Of a stretch of 64,000 nucleotides of DNA, positions 26,684 through 35,911 are shown piece after piece. Under the pieces are notes generated by a model. That model saw nothing but the letters and a program-made list of their open reading frames with translations. It had not been told where the DNA came from and made no database searches. Source of the stretch: Singulisphaera sp. GP187 (lineage in GTDB: Bacteria > Planctomycetota > Phycisphaerae > Phycisphaerales > SM1A02); the NCBI GenBank assembly GCA_945869475.1, contig CAMBOV010000003.1:62001-126000 (forward strand), in the 5' to 3' direction. The position numbers and the translations under genes were made by a program. Numbering within the stretch: position 1 is the first letter of the stretch; each line of letters begins with the position of its first letter.

Positions 26684-27682
26684 TCACGCAGTTGGAGTGC
26701 GTTGACGCGAGGCGGGATCGATCGCGCTACGCAGAGTGTCACCCACAAAGTTCAACGCAAGCAGCGTCGCTCCAATGGAGAGACAGGGCCAGAGCAAGAG
26801 CCACCAGCGACTCTGGATCGTGTTCACTTCGGCGAGTCCTTCGGATGCGAGATTTCCCCAGGATGGCAGTGGTTCGCGCACTCCGATGCCGAGAAAACTG
26901 AGAAAACTCTCCGACAAAATCGCGGCAGGCACGGCAAGCGCCGCATAGACGGCAACGGGTGCGATGACGTTGGGCAGATAGTGCAATCGAAACTGCCGCC
27001 ACGGACCAACACCCACCGCGCGACACGCTTCCATGAAGAGTTGACCGCGCAAACTCAACACTTGGCCGCGAATCACACGTGCGACCGTGAGCCAACTCGT
27101 CGCGCCGATTGCGAGCAGCAAGATCGCCACGTCAAAGAACTGGTGACCCGATCCAGTGCGCTCGAGTCCGATGCGTTCGAGGATTCCCTCGGCCGCGACT
27201 GCAAAGAGAACGACGAGAAGCATCGACGGAAGTCCATACATCACATCAACGATGCGCATCATTGTTCCATCGATCCGCCCGCCACAGGCCGCGCTTGCGG
27301 CGCCGTACATCGTCCCGAATCCGACAGCGACAGAGGCTGCACACACGCCAATCAACAGACTCACGGCGCCACCCATCAAGCAGCGCGCGAAGACATCGCG
27401 CCCCAGACGATCGGTTCCACAGATTCGCGTGGGCACATATGCGCCGGCCGCTTGCTGCGCCGCGATGGCTTCTTGCACCGCGGGCGAGTCGCTCCACCAC
27501 GAAGGTGCAAGCAGCGACAACTCAAGGTTTCCCGCTTCGTATCGGCGAACCGACGCCCCACCCGCTCGATCAACTCGTCCGATCGTCCACGGAAGCGAGC
27601 ACGCGCATGCGAGCAGCACGGCCGCGAGAACGATGCATCCCAATCCGCCAGGAATTCGTCGAGTTTTTCGCGGGGCGCTCAC
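26684..27682 (-). CDS. Second DppC-type peptide ABC transporter permease
   Basis: The 332-residue permease of normal family size has 'CGTDRLGRDVFARCLMGGAVSLLIG', EAA loop 'LFMEACRAVGVGPWRQFRLHYLPN' and 'AILSESFLSFLGIGVREPLPSWGNL'. Starting at GTG 27682, it is the first transport gene of the unit, upstream of the binding protein. Together with the DppB and the longer DppC downstream, the operon encodes three permeases rather than the usual two. Either it forms an alternative heterodimer with DppB or the two C-type proteins serve different substrates. Confidence 0.88.
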   Translation of the reverse strand: MSAPRKTRRIPGGLGCIVLAAVLLACACSLPWTIGRVDRAGGASVRRYEAGNLELSLLAPSWWSDSPAVQEAIAAQQAAGAYVPTRICGTDRLGRDVFARCLMGGAVSLLIGVCAASVAVGFGTMYGAASAACGGRIDGTMMRIVDVMYGLPSMLLVVLFAVAAEGILERIGLERTGSGHQFFDVAILLLAIGATSWLTVARVIRGQVLSLRGQLFMEACRAVGVGPWRQFRLHYLPNVIAPVAVYAALAVPAAILSESFLSFLGIGVREPLPSWGNLASEGLAEVNTIQSRWWLLLWPCLSIGATLLALNFVGDTLRSAIDPASRQRTPTA

Positions 27683-27694
27683 AGAGCGCGCAGA

Positions 27695-28432
<738 letters not shown>

Positions 28433-28441
28433 GTCACTTTC

Positions 28442-28972
28442 TCAAGGAGTTCCAGCCGATGCGAGGATGAGCTGCACTTCCGCATGCAAATCGCCGAACG
28501 ATGCATCACGCACTCTCAGAATCGGCATCGCGCCACCATCATCGACCTCAAATTCTTGAGTGCCGCTGTCAGCGATGATCTCACTTCCGGCGAGCAGTGA
28601 GACGAGCACCGGCTCAGAGTTCGTGCCGCCCTGATCGGCCGACGCAACGACTTGTTGCGGTGGGATCGAGGTGCGCGAATCGAAGACACCGCTGACGAAG
28701 ACGGCTGCCGCGAGAGCTGCGGCAACGGCGAGTCCCAATCCCCAACGTGCGCGCCACCCATCGACTGACGTGAACGTGGTGTGGAATCGCTGCGAGATCG
28801 TCAGCGGCGTGCGGCTCACGATGCGATCTGCCAGACCGTCACGTTCGCGCAACTTCATCCCGCGCGCGTTGAGCGCCTGCTCAAGAAGGCGCTGCTGTGC
28901 GTCGCCATCACCATGACCATCCTCTGGACGATCCTGTGAACCACCAGCTGAATGAAATTCAGGGACTTTCAT
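28442..28972 (-). CDS. Single-pass membrane protein, candidate anti-sigma factor
   Basis: The 176-residue protein has a cytoplasmic N-terminus of ~75 residues rich in charged amino acids, one transmembrane helix (~78-96, 'GLGLAVAAALAAAVFVSGVF'), and an ~80-residue outer domain. It lies 41 bases downstream of an ECF sigma gene on the same strand. That position and topology fit an anti-sigma factor, but no zinc (HxxxCxxC) anti-sigma motif is present. The assignment rests on context. Confidence 0.6.
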   Translation of the reverse strand: MKVPEFHSAGGSQDRPEDGHGDGDAQQRLLEQALNARGMKLRERDGLADRIVSRTPLTISQRFHTTFTSVDGWRARWGLGLAVAAALAAAVFVSGVFDSRTSIPPQQVVASADQGGTNSEPVLVSLLAGSEIIADSGTQEFEVDDGGAMPILRVRDASFGDLHAEVQLILASAGTP

Positions 28973-29013
28973 GCGGGGAGGAGAACGCGGTGTGGATGGG
29001 TCGATTGCATGAA

Positions 29014-29601
29014 TTATCCTCGCCTCTTGGCGCGCACTTCGATCGTCTCGCGAAGTCGCGCAAGCGCTCGGTGGTGTCGGGCGAGCAGGGTTCCGACGGG
29101 CTCTTTGAGGAGCTCAGCGATCTGCTTGAAACTCAACCCAGCGGTATGCCGCAGGTCGACAATCTCACGGTCGGCCCGCGAGAGCTCTGCCATAGCCCCC
29201 TCGAGGGCAGCGACTTGTGACTCTTCAACGGTCCTATAACCCTCGCCCGCCATGCCAGTGCTCTTCGCCGTGGCGATCCCGTCGTCGCTTCCAGTCTTGG
29301 CATGGCGAGAGCGCCGGCGCATCTCGTCGCGCAAGCGATTCATGGCGACTCGAAAGATCCACGCTTCAAACTGCCCCTGCTCGGTGTACCCCGCGAGTTT
29401 TTCGACCAGTGTGGCAAAGACTGATTGCGTGAGCTCTTCGGCGAGGTCGGCATCGATGCGTTGCGCTCGCAAGAGACCGAAGATTCGCGGAGCGAACTCT
29501 TCGACAAGCGACTGCCACGCCGCCTCGTCACCGCGACTTGCCTGAGCGAGCCACTGCGCAACCTTCACATTCGAATTCTGGTCCTCCTGACCCGCTCTCA
29601 T
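29014..29601 (-). CDS. ECF-type RNA polymerase sigma factor
   Basis: The 195-residue sigma factor has region 2 ('DADLAEELTQSVFATLVEKL', 'QFEAWIFRVAMNRLRDEMRRR') and region 4 ('DREIVDLRHTAGLSFKQIAELLKEPVGTLLARHHRALARLRE'), without regions 1 and 3. ATG 29601 is chosen: TAGACT (29610-29615) ends eight bases upstream. It heads a minus-strand unit that continues through the putative anti-sigma, the Pro-Ala protein and the peptide transporter. It probably responds to an envelope signal. Confidence 0.88.
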   Translation of the reverse strand: MRAGQEDQNSNVKVAQWLAQASRGDEAAWQSLVEEFAPRIFGLLRAQRIDADLAEELTQSVFATLVEKLAGYTEQGQFEAWIFRVAMNRLRDEMRRRSRHAKTGSDDGIATAKSTGMAGEGYRTVEESQVAALEGAMAELSRADREIVDLRHTAGLSFKQIAELLKEPVGTLLARHHRALARLRETIEVRAKRRG

Positions 29602-29690
29602 GCGAGTTGAGTCTACGCAACCGCGCGACCTGCGCGGCGCCGCGGGCAACTTGGCCCGTGGCGATCAGAAGGTCGCAAAAAATCTCGCGC

Positions 29691-31181
29691 TTAGCTCGGC
29701 AAGTCGTCGGCGCCAATTCCATACGCGCCCCCGCGCGGCTCAAAACTTCGATACTCGACTCCTGCGGGTGCAGCAAGCGGCGAATACGAACGAAAGCACG
29801 TTGAGTTCTGATCCCAAATGAGTTTCACAACTCCCGTCGGACCATTGCGCTGCTTCGCGAAAATGAGTTCAGCCATCCCGACCTTGTCGAGGTTCGTCTC
29901 AGACCACTCGGGATCACCCTGGTGGTAATACTCCTCACGGTGCAACATCAAGATGACGTCGGCATCTTGCTCGATCGATCCTGACTCGCGCAAGTCGCTC
30001 ATTCGTGGACGATGCCCCTCGCGTTGCTCAGCCGCGCGATTCAACTGCGACAAGCAGACAACCGGCACATTGAGTTCACGCGCCATCGCCTTGATACCGC
30101 GGCTGATTTCGCTCACTTCGACTTGGCGACTTTCACTGCGCGATCCCGAGCTCATCAGCTGCAAGTAGTCGATGAAGATGCACCCGATGTCGAACTTCTC
30201 CTTCATGCGCCGAGCTTTCGATCGCAGTTGCAAGAGTGTGAGTCCAGCGGTGTCGTCGATGAAGATCTTCGAGGATTGCAGAGCGTCACACGCCGCAACG
30301 AGTCGTCGATTGTCATCGGCCTGCAGCGTGCCGCGACGCAGTCGCTGGCCGTCCACTCCGGCCTTGGCGCAGAGCAATCGCTGCACCAACTGCTGCCGAC
30401 CCATTTCAAGGCTAAACATCGCGACGGGCTGACCTGCGAGTGCGACTCCCTCCATCATGTTCAGCGCAAGCGCCGTCTTTCCCATCGAAGGACGAGCTGC
30501 GACGATCAACATCTCGCCCCGCTGCAAGCCACTGGTCATTTCATCCACATCTTCAAATCCCGACGCAAGTCCGGTGAGTCCCGAACCGTCGCGCGACTGC
30601 AGACTCTCCATCGTTTCGCGCAGCAGCTGCGGTAAATCAGCAAAGGGAGCGGACTCGCGATTCTGTGCGATCGAAAAGATGCGCTGCTCCGCCAACTCCA
30701 ACACCATCTGCGCCTCTTCGGTCGAGTGAAACGCGTCGTGCACGGTCGAACCCGACGCATCGATCAATTGCCGCAACGTGGCCTTGTCGCGCACCGTTCG
30801 CGCGTACTCCGTTGCGAACTGCGCACTCGGCACGCTCTCTGAGAGTTGGATGAGATACTCGAGACCGCCAATCGCTTCGAGCACTTGCCGATCGGACAAC
30901 GTTTGATTCAGTCGAACGACATCGACCGATGCGGTGCGGTCGTAAATCTCAACCATCGTCGCGTAGATCGTGCGATGCTTATCTTGAAAAAAGTCATCTG
31001 CGTTTCGAACGATTCCAACGACGTCGCCGATCGCCCCAGGCTCAATCAGCATGCTTCCGAGCAGTGCCATCTCAGCCTCTGGGGCATTGGGCGGCATCGC
31101 CTTGAGCAGCCGTGCTGCTTCTTGAGGATCAATTTTTTGCGGCGCGTCACCAGGACGATTGAATCCGCTGCGCTTTGCCAT
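29691..31181 (-). CDS. dnaB: Replicative DNA helicase
   Basis: DnaB is the hexameric helicase that unwinds DNA at the replication fork. The 496-residue protein has the N-terminal primase-interacting domain ('PPNAPEAEMALLGSMLIEP', 'DFFQDKHRTIYATM') and a RecA-like domain with Walker A 'ARPSMGKTAL' (227-238) plus 'FSLEMGRQQLVQRLL' and 'DYLQLM'. ATG 31181 overlaps the stop of the upstream HU-type gene by one base (TGATG), so the two are translationally linked. No intein is present. Confidence 0.96.
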   Translation of the reverse strand: MAKRSGFNRPGDAPQKIDPQEAARLLKAMPPNAPEAEMALLGSMLIEPGAIGDVVGIVRNADDFFQDKHRTIYATMVEIYDRTASVDVVRLNQTLSDRQVLEAIGGLEYLIQLSESVPSAQFATEYARTVRDKATLRQLIDASGSTVHDAFHSTEEAQMVLELAEQRIFSIAQNRESAPFADLPQLLRETMESLQSRDGSGLTGLASGFEDVDEMTSGLQRGEMLIVAARPSMGKTALALNMMEGVALAGQPVAMFSLEMGRQQLVQRLLCAKAGVDGQRLRRGTLQADDNRRLVAACDALQSSKIFIDDTAGLTLLQLRSKARRMKEKFDIGCIFIDYLQLMSSGSRSESRQVEVSEISRGIKAMARELNVPVVCLSQLNRAAEQREGHRPRMSDLRESGSIEQDADVILMLHREEYYHQGDPEWSETNLDKVGMAELIFAKQRNGPTGVVKLIWDQNSTCFRSYSPLAAPAGVEYRSFEPRGGAYGIGADDLPS

Positions 31182-31498
31182 CAGTGGGCCGCAGCGACCT
31201 GCGCACTCGGTTCGCACAGGACGATCCGCTCGCGCATCAAGCGACCAACCTTGAACCGCACAGCTTTGCGTGCTGGCACGACGACCTGTTCAAGTGTCTT
31301 TGGATTCTGTGCAATTCGCGAAGCGCGCTCGCGAACCTCAAAGACCCCAAACTCGCGAAACTCCAAACGATTTCCGTTGGCGAGTTCTTCAATCATCTCA
31401 TCGAGAAAAAGCTGAAGCGTGTGTTTCACATCTCCACGCTTCTGCCCAGTCTTCTCAGCGATGCGATCGACGAAGTCCTTCTTTGTAACGGTTGTCAT
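31181..31498 (-). CDS. HU/IHF-family DNA-binding protein
   Basis: The 105-residue nucleoid protein shows the family pattern: N-terminal helix-turn-helix ('TKKDFVDRIAEKTGQKRGDVKHTLQLFLDEM') followed by the beta-arm region ('GNRLEFREFGVFEVRERASRIAQNPKTLE..VPARKAVRFKVG'). A 14-residue extension follows the core. ATG 31498 begins right at the fold; an upstream in-frame start would add 16 basic residues. It is coupled to dnaB. A 14-bp perfect palindrome lies 43 bases upstream of the ATG. Confidence 0.92.
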   Translation of the reverse strand: MTTVTKKDFVDRIAEKTGQKRGDVKHTLQLFLDEMIEELANGNRLEFREFGVFEVRERASRIAQNPKTLEQVVVPARKAVRFKVGRLMRERIVLCEPSAQVAAAH

Positions 31499-31540
31499 AG
31501 AGTGTTCTCGTTGGGAGCGTGTGGGTCGTTCGAATTTTTT

Positions 31541-31554
31541 GGACACCGGTGTCC
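31541..31554. promoter_or_regulatory. Perfect 14-bp palindrome upstream of the HU-dnaB unit
   Basis: GGACACCGGTGTCC is its own reverse complement. It lies between the hldE stop and the HU start, 43 bases from the ATG. On the minus strand it is followed by A-runs, not T-runs, so it is not a terminator for hldE. A dimeric regulator operator is the simplest reading. Confidence 0.5.
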
Positions 31555-31585
31555 GTCATTAGTATCGCCGTGTCGCCCGCATGAG

Positions 31586-33118
31586 TCAAGACGGAATTGA
31601 CTTTCCACCGACTGCTAACGACTCACGCACGCGCGAGACGAGTGCCGTCGTCGACAATCCCGCGCGAACTCCAACAAAAACAGTTTTTCCGCCATAACTT
31701 TTGACAACCGCCGATTCCGTGATCTCTTTGCCGATGTAGTCCCCTCCCTTGACGTAGACCTCTGGACGGATCAGTCGCAGCAACGCTTCCGCTGTGGGCT
31801 CATCGAAGATCGTCACATAGTCAACCGAGGTCAATTCGCCGAGCAGTTCGGCCCGATCACTCTGCGAATTGATTGGGCGATCGCTGCCTTTAGAGGCACG
31901 AACCTGCTCGTCGCAATTCACGGCAACCACAAGAATGTCTCCGAGCGCCTTCGCTTCGCGAAGCGACACCGCATGCCCGACGTGCAAGAGGTCAAAGCAT
32001 CCATTGGTCATCACAATGGAGCGACCAGCGGCACGATGCGCTTCGAGTTCGACGATGAGGTCTGCTCGTGATCGCAATTTTCCCGCTGAGATGTGCGCGA
32101 TGCGCAAGAGCTGCGCTTGAACCTCTGCGAGTGAGAACGCACGCACCCCAAAGACTTCGACTTCGAGCCCCGCCGCGATGTTCGCCAAGGTCACAGCTTC
32201 CTTCCACGGCATTCGATTCGCAATACCGCCCGCGAGCACGGCAAGCACCATGTCACCGGCCCCCGTGACGTCGTAGACCTGTCGCACCACCGTGGGGAGG
32301 TGCACCGCTCCATCAACCGCACTGTCGAGGAGTGCGCCGTCTTTGTCGAGTGTGATCACGACTGCTTCGAGGTCGAGCGCCGCGCGCAATTGAATCGCTA
32401 TCGCGCGCGATCCATCCACAACTTTGGATGGATCAACCCGACACCCTGTGGCGCGCTCCGCCTCCGAACGATTGGGAGTCAGCGCAGTCGCTCCTGCGTA
32501 GCAGCTGTAGTCGTCGATGGGCGCAGGATCGACAAGCACCGGAATCTTTCGCGCGCGACAGAGCGCAATCAACTTTCGGCAGAGGTCAGGCGTGCAGACT
32601 CCTTTGCGGTAATCCTCGAGGCAGACCACATCGCACGCACGCAATTGCGCTTCGATCGTGGCGAAGAGCTTCGCTTCAACCGCAGGCGCGAGCGGCTCTC
32701 GGCTCTCAACATCGATCCGAAACATTTTTTGAGGATGGCGATGCTGCGCACGACCGATCAAACTTCGCTTCGTTGTCGTTGGACGCGTCGCGTCGACGAT
32801 CAATCCCTCAGTGGCGCAGCCAGCGCGCGCAAGAGCCGCGCGCAAGAGCATGCCGTCGCTGTCATTCCCGGTGACTCCCACGCAACTCACAACACCACCG
32901 AGCGCCGCTGCGAAGACCGCAACATTGCCCGCCCCTCCAGGCGTGTCAACCGTCGCAGACGAATCGCACACCGCCAACACTGGCACTGGCGCATCAGGAC
33001 TCAACCGCTCCGCATCGCCGCAGAGCGCTTGATCGAGCATGAAGTCGCCGACGACGAGGAGTCGGAAGGAGGTCCATGAACGGACACACTCCAAGACGCT
33101 TGCTTCAAGAGGAGTCAT
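31586..33118 (-). CDS. hldE: Bifunctional heptose 7-phosphate kinase / heptose 1-phosphate adenylyltransferase
   Basis: HldE makes ADP-heptose precursors for the LPS inner core. Residues 1-~335 form a PfkB/ribokinase domain ('GGAGNVAVFAAALGG', 'LTPNRSEAERATG', 'DVTGAGDMVLAVLA'). The C-terminal ~150 residues are a cytidylyltransferase-like domain with 'TNGCFDLLHVGH' and 'VKGGDY'. At 510 residues it is slightly longer than E. coli HldE. TAACCT (33126-33131, containing the lpxK stop) ends seven bases before ATG 33118, so hldE may have its own leaderless promoter as well as readthrough from lpxK. Confidence 0.94.
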   Translation of the reverse strand: MTPLEASVLECVRSWTSFRLLVVGDFMLDQALCGDAERLSPDAPVPVLAVCDSSATVDTPGGAGNVAVFAAALGGVVSCVGVTGNDSDGMLLRAALARAGCATEGLIVDATRPTTTKRSLIGRAQHRHPQKMFRIDVESREPLAPAVEAKLFATIEAQLRACDVVCLEDYRKGVCTPDLCRKLIALCRARKIPVLVDPAPIDDYSCYAGATALTPNRSEAERATGCRVDPSKVVDGSRAIAIQLRAALDLEAVVITLDKDGALLDSAVDGAVHLPTVVRQVYDVTGAGDMVLAVLAGGIANRMPWKEAVTLANIAAGLEVEVFGVRAFSLAEVQAQLLRIAHISAGKLRSRADLIVELEAHRAAGRSIVMTNGCFDLLHVGHAVSLREAKALGDILVVAVNCDEQVRASKGSDRPINSQSDRAELLGELTSVDYVTIFDEPTAEALLRLIRPEVYVKGGDYIGKEITESAVVKSYGGKTVFVGVRAGLSTTALVSRVRESLAVGGKSIPS

Positions 33119-33128
33119 CCCACCGAGG

Positions 33129-34157
33129 TTACTGTTTCGAGGCAGCGCTCTCGAGCAGCGCGCACAGTGCGGTCTCGCCGTGAGAAAACCGCAATCGCAA
33201 TCGAGGTACAACGATCGGTAAGTCGATTGCCGCCGAGTCGACACGCACCTTCACCCAATCCTTGGTGGTCAGCACGATCGCGGTTGCTCGCGCTTCGTGA
33301 GCCGCTGCGACGAGACGACCCACACGTGTGGGGCCGTAGTGCGCGTGATCTCGAAGAGCTGGAAATGCGACGACGTCGGCTCCGCACGCTCTCACCTCTG
33401 CTGCAATCGCCGCCGGCTTTGCAACTCCAGCCCAGAGGGCGACCCGTTGGTTCTGCAACCATGCGCTCGGAGTCGACTCTGACTGCACATGCCCAGCACC
33501 TCGATAGATTTCGAGACCCTCCCATTCATGCGCACACCAGGCGAGCACGGCGCCTCCGTGGAGCGCGTGAATGCGGGCGTCGAGTTCGACGTTCACATCC
33601 GCACTGTGGGTCACGATGACTGCACTCGCTCGCCGCAAAGCTCGCGGTGATTCGCGCAGGTAACCCAGCGGAAGAAGCGCACCATCGAGGTGTGAACACG
33701 ATCCATCGACGAGCACGAGATCGAGATCGCGCGCGAGGGCGCGATGTTGAAACCCATCATCGAGAATCACGAGGCGCGCAGAGGAATCACGCGCGAGCGC
33801 GGCTTCAATCGTCTTGTGGCGATTCGCGCCGACAGCGACACGCGCTCCGGGAACGAGTGACTGATGTTCGAGTGCTTCATCCGAGCAACCATTCTTGCTT
33901 CGATAGCCGCGCAGCGCAATCAATGGAATCATCTCGCGGTCGAGCGCCCACTGCGCGATCCACCGCACGACAGGACTCTTGCCCGTTCCACCCGCAACAA
34001 TGTTGCCAACCGATACGACGGGCCTCGAAACGCGTCGAATCCCAATCCCCTCATCAAACCGCGCGTTTCGCAAGTCGACGACGGCGCCGTAGGCATGCGC
34101 TGCGAGGCGAGCCGCGGGTGAACACCACCGAGGAAGGACGGGCGTCGACGCATTCAC
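33129..34157 (-). CDS. lpxK: Tetraacyldisaccharide 4'-kinase
   Basis: LpxK phosphorylates the lipid A precursor at the inner membrane. The 342-residue enzyme has the P-loop 'GGTGKSP' (56-62), 'LIALRGYRSK', 'LVILDDGFQHRALARDLDLVLVD' and 'LPLGYLRE', all diagnostic. GTG 34157 overlaps the maf stop (GTGA). With hldE and the family 9 glycosyltransferase this shows that the organism makes lipid A-based LPS. Confidence 0.94.
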   Translation of the reverse strand: MNASTPVLPRWCSPAARLAAHAYGAVVDLRNARFDEGIGIRRVSRPVVSVGNIVAGGTGKSPVVRWIAQWALDREMIPLIALRGYRSKNGCSDEALEHQSLVPGARVAVGANRHKTIEAALARDSSARLVILDDGFQHRALARDLDLVLVDGSCSHLDGALLPLGYLRESPRALRRASAVIVTHSADVNVELDARIHALHGGAVLAWCAHEWEGLEIYRGAGHVQSESTPSAWLQNQRVALWAGVAKPAAIAAEVRACGADVVAFPALRDHAHYGPTRVGRLVAAAHEARATAIVLTTKDWVKVRVDSAAIDLPIVVPRLRLRFSHGETALCALLESAASKQ

Positions 34158-34774
34158 GTAGGCATCATCCCTCGAAGAAGCATCTGATTCAAGATGGGTG
34201 TGAGCATGTTCATGGGCAGTCCGATGATCGTGGTCTGGTCGCCGGTCCACGTCACTGGCCATCCGAGTGACGGCAATTCCTCGATGTTGTAGCCGCCAGC
34301 TCGACCCTGCCACCCATCGCGCGCGATGTGCTGATCAAGCTGTGTCGGTGTGATCTCTCCAAAGTGAACCTCAGCGACATCCGCGAAGAGCGACCGTTCA
34401 CTCCGTTGCAGGTCAACGAGGCAGACGCCCGTCACCACGCGTTGCGTACGACCGAGCGTCGACCTCAGCATCCGTCGCGCTTCTTCGGCCGTGGATGGCT
34501 TTCCCATGACCTCATCACCCAACACGCACACCGTGTCCGCCGCGACGAGCACTCGTGCACCCGCAGCTCGTGCCTGAAAAAGTTGGGGAGTCTTGATCAC
34601 CTGCGCAACCTTGAACCACGCAAGCGCGACGCAGTCCCGTTGAGCACTCCTCGCACGAACACGCAGCGATCCATCGTCGACCGCGGGTGCGATCGCGATT
34701 GCTTGAAATCCCGCAGATGCGAGCAACGATCGTCGTCGCGTGCTTGAACTTGCGAGAACTACGCGAGCGTTCAC
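34154..34774 (-). CDS. maf: Maf-family nucleoside triphosphate pyrophosphatase
   Basis: The 206-residue protein opens with 'VVLASSSTRRRSLLASAGF', followed by 'AADTVCVLGDEVMGKP', 'TGVCLVD' and 'GRAGGYNIEE', the Maf/YhdE signature. These enzymes hydrolyse non-canonical NTPs or dTTP/UTP. Both ends overlap neighbours (GTGA junctions with the glycosyltransferase upstream and lpxK downstream), so it belongs to a four-gene coupled unit. Confidence 0.92.
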   Translation of the reverse strand: MNARVVLASSSTRRRSLLASAGFQAIAIAPAVDDGSLRVRARSAQRDCVALAWFKVAQVIKTPQLFQARAAGARVLVAADTVCVLGDEVMGKPSTAEEARRMLRSTLGRTQRVVTGVCLVDLQRSERSLFADVAEVHFGEITPTQLDQHIARDGWQGRAGGYNIEELPSLGWPVTWTGDQTTIIGLPMNMLTPILNQMLLRGMMPT

Positions 34775-35847
34775 GACGGCACCTCAAACTTCAAACGCTT
34801 GCGGATCAATGTTGCGACGTCGGCAACCGAAATCCGTTCCATGAGTTCGCGTCCGCGGGTGACTTTTCGATAGTCGTGCCGACGCACCTGTTCGTTGCGT
34901 CCGCCATGTGCACACCATCGATCCTGCTCGTATGGACCGTCTGTCGCAATCGATGTGGAACCGTAGAGAGCCACGAGCGGAACCCCAAAGCCCACTGCAA
35001 GATGCGCCGGTGCCGAGTCGAGCGAAACGACCAGGGCGGCATCTTTGATGATCGCCATCATTCCACCAACGGTCGTCGCTCCCGAGAGATCGTGCGAACG
35101 GTGCGTCGTGAGAAGTTCCTGTGCGAGAGCGTTCTGCGCAACCTGCGCGCTCTCATCTGGACCGCCGATCCACACGATGTCGTGCATGCCAGCCATCGCG
35201 AGATCTTCTGAAACTGCAACGACGAGTTCGCGCCAGCGCGAGGTGATCCAACGCTTTCCCTCCCATCGATTCGCCGTTGCCAAGACCACGTATGGGCGAG
35301 CGATCTCGCGCGCCCGCCGCTGCTCAGTCCACCAGAGTGCGTCCGCCTCTGCCAGCGCGAGATGCATCTTCGCCATCGGTATCGCACCCGCTGCCTCGAC
35401 CAATCGCAGCATCGCATCAACAACGTGTTCTCCCGGCGCGCTCTCGACGCGCAGGTTTGCCGCGAGCCATGAAAATTCCCGCGCAGATCGGTGGGCGACT
35501 CGCAGCGGTGCGCCACTCATCAGCGACATCAGGCCGCTTCTTGCGAGTCCCTGCGCATCGATCACGAGGTCGTACCTGCGCTGTCGAAGCGAGAAGAACC
35601 ACCTCGCTGCTTGCCACGCCACGCGGGGATTGCGCCAGAACTTGCGGAGTTTTCGCTTGGGAAAGGCGACCGCCTCGTCGAGCGCCGGGTGAGCAGCGAT
35701 CGCGGCACTCCACGTGTCTTCAACCACCCAGTCAATCGTTGCGTGTGGATAGGCGGCTCGCAACGACCAGAGGAGTGGGATGGTGCGGCACACGTCGCCA
35801 AGGGCACTCGGGCGCACAATGAGGATGCGCCGGGGAACCGTTTGCAT
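34771..35847 (-). CDS. Family 9 glycosyltransferase (heptosyltransferase type)
   Basis: The 358-residue GT-B protein starts 'MQTVPRRILIVRPSALGDVCRTIPLL', the GT9 N-terminus, with 'IDWVVEDTWSAAI', 'YDLVIDAQGLARSGLMSLMSGA' and a C-terminal 'VVSLDSAPAHLAVGFGVPLVALYGST'. It resembles WaaC/WaaF heptosyltransferases that add ADP-heptose, made by HldE in the same unit, to lipid A-Kdo. ATG 35847 is selected over a frame open to 36225 that is antisense to the kinase gene. Confidence 0.88.
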   Translation of the reverse strand: MQTVPRRILIVRPSALGDVCRTIPLLWSLRAAYPHATIDWVVEDTWSAAIAAHPALDEAVAFPKRKLRKFWRNPRVAWQAARWFFSLRQRRYDLVIDAQGLARSGLMSLMSGAPLRVAHRSAREFSWLAANLRVESAPGEHVVDAMLRLVEAAGAIPMAKMHLALAEADALWWTEQRRAREIARPYVVLATANRWEGKRWITSRWRELVVAVSEDLAMAGMHDIVWIGGPDESAQVAQNALAQELLTTHRSHDLSGATTVGGMMAIIKDAALVVSLDSAPAHLAVGFGVPLVALYGSTSIATDGPYEQDRWCAHGGRNEQVRRHDYRKVTRGRELMERISVADVATLIRKRLKFEVPS

Positions 35848-35871
35848 GCGAATTGCGAAGAGAAGTATAGT
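35842..35871 (+). promoter_or_regulatory. Sigma-70-type promoter of the Ser/Thr kinase gene
   Basis: TTGCAT (35842-35847), an 18-base spacer and TATAGT (35866-35871) precede the kinase by about 40 bases. The transcript would contain a tiny frame ATG 35881 to TGA 35904 (seven codons, MTASRRD) ahead of the kinase GTG at 35912. Confidence 0.5.
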
Positions 35872-35911
35872 GACTGTGCAATGACCGCTTCCCGCCGGGA
35901 CTGAGACCTCA

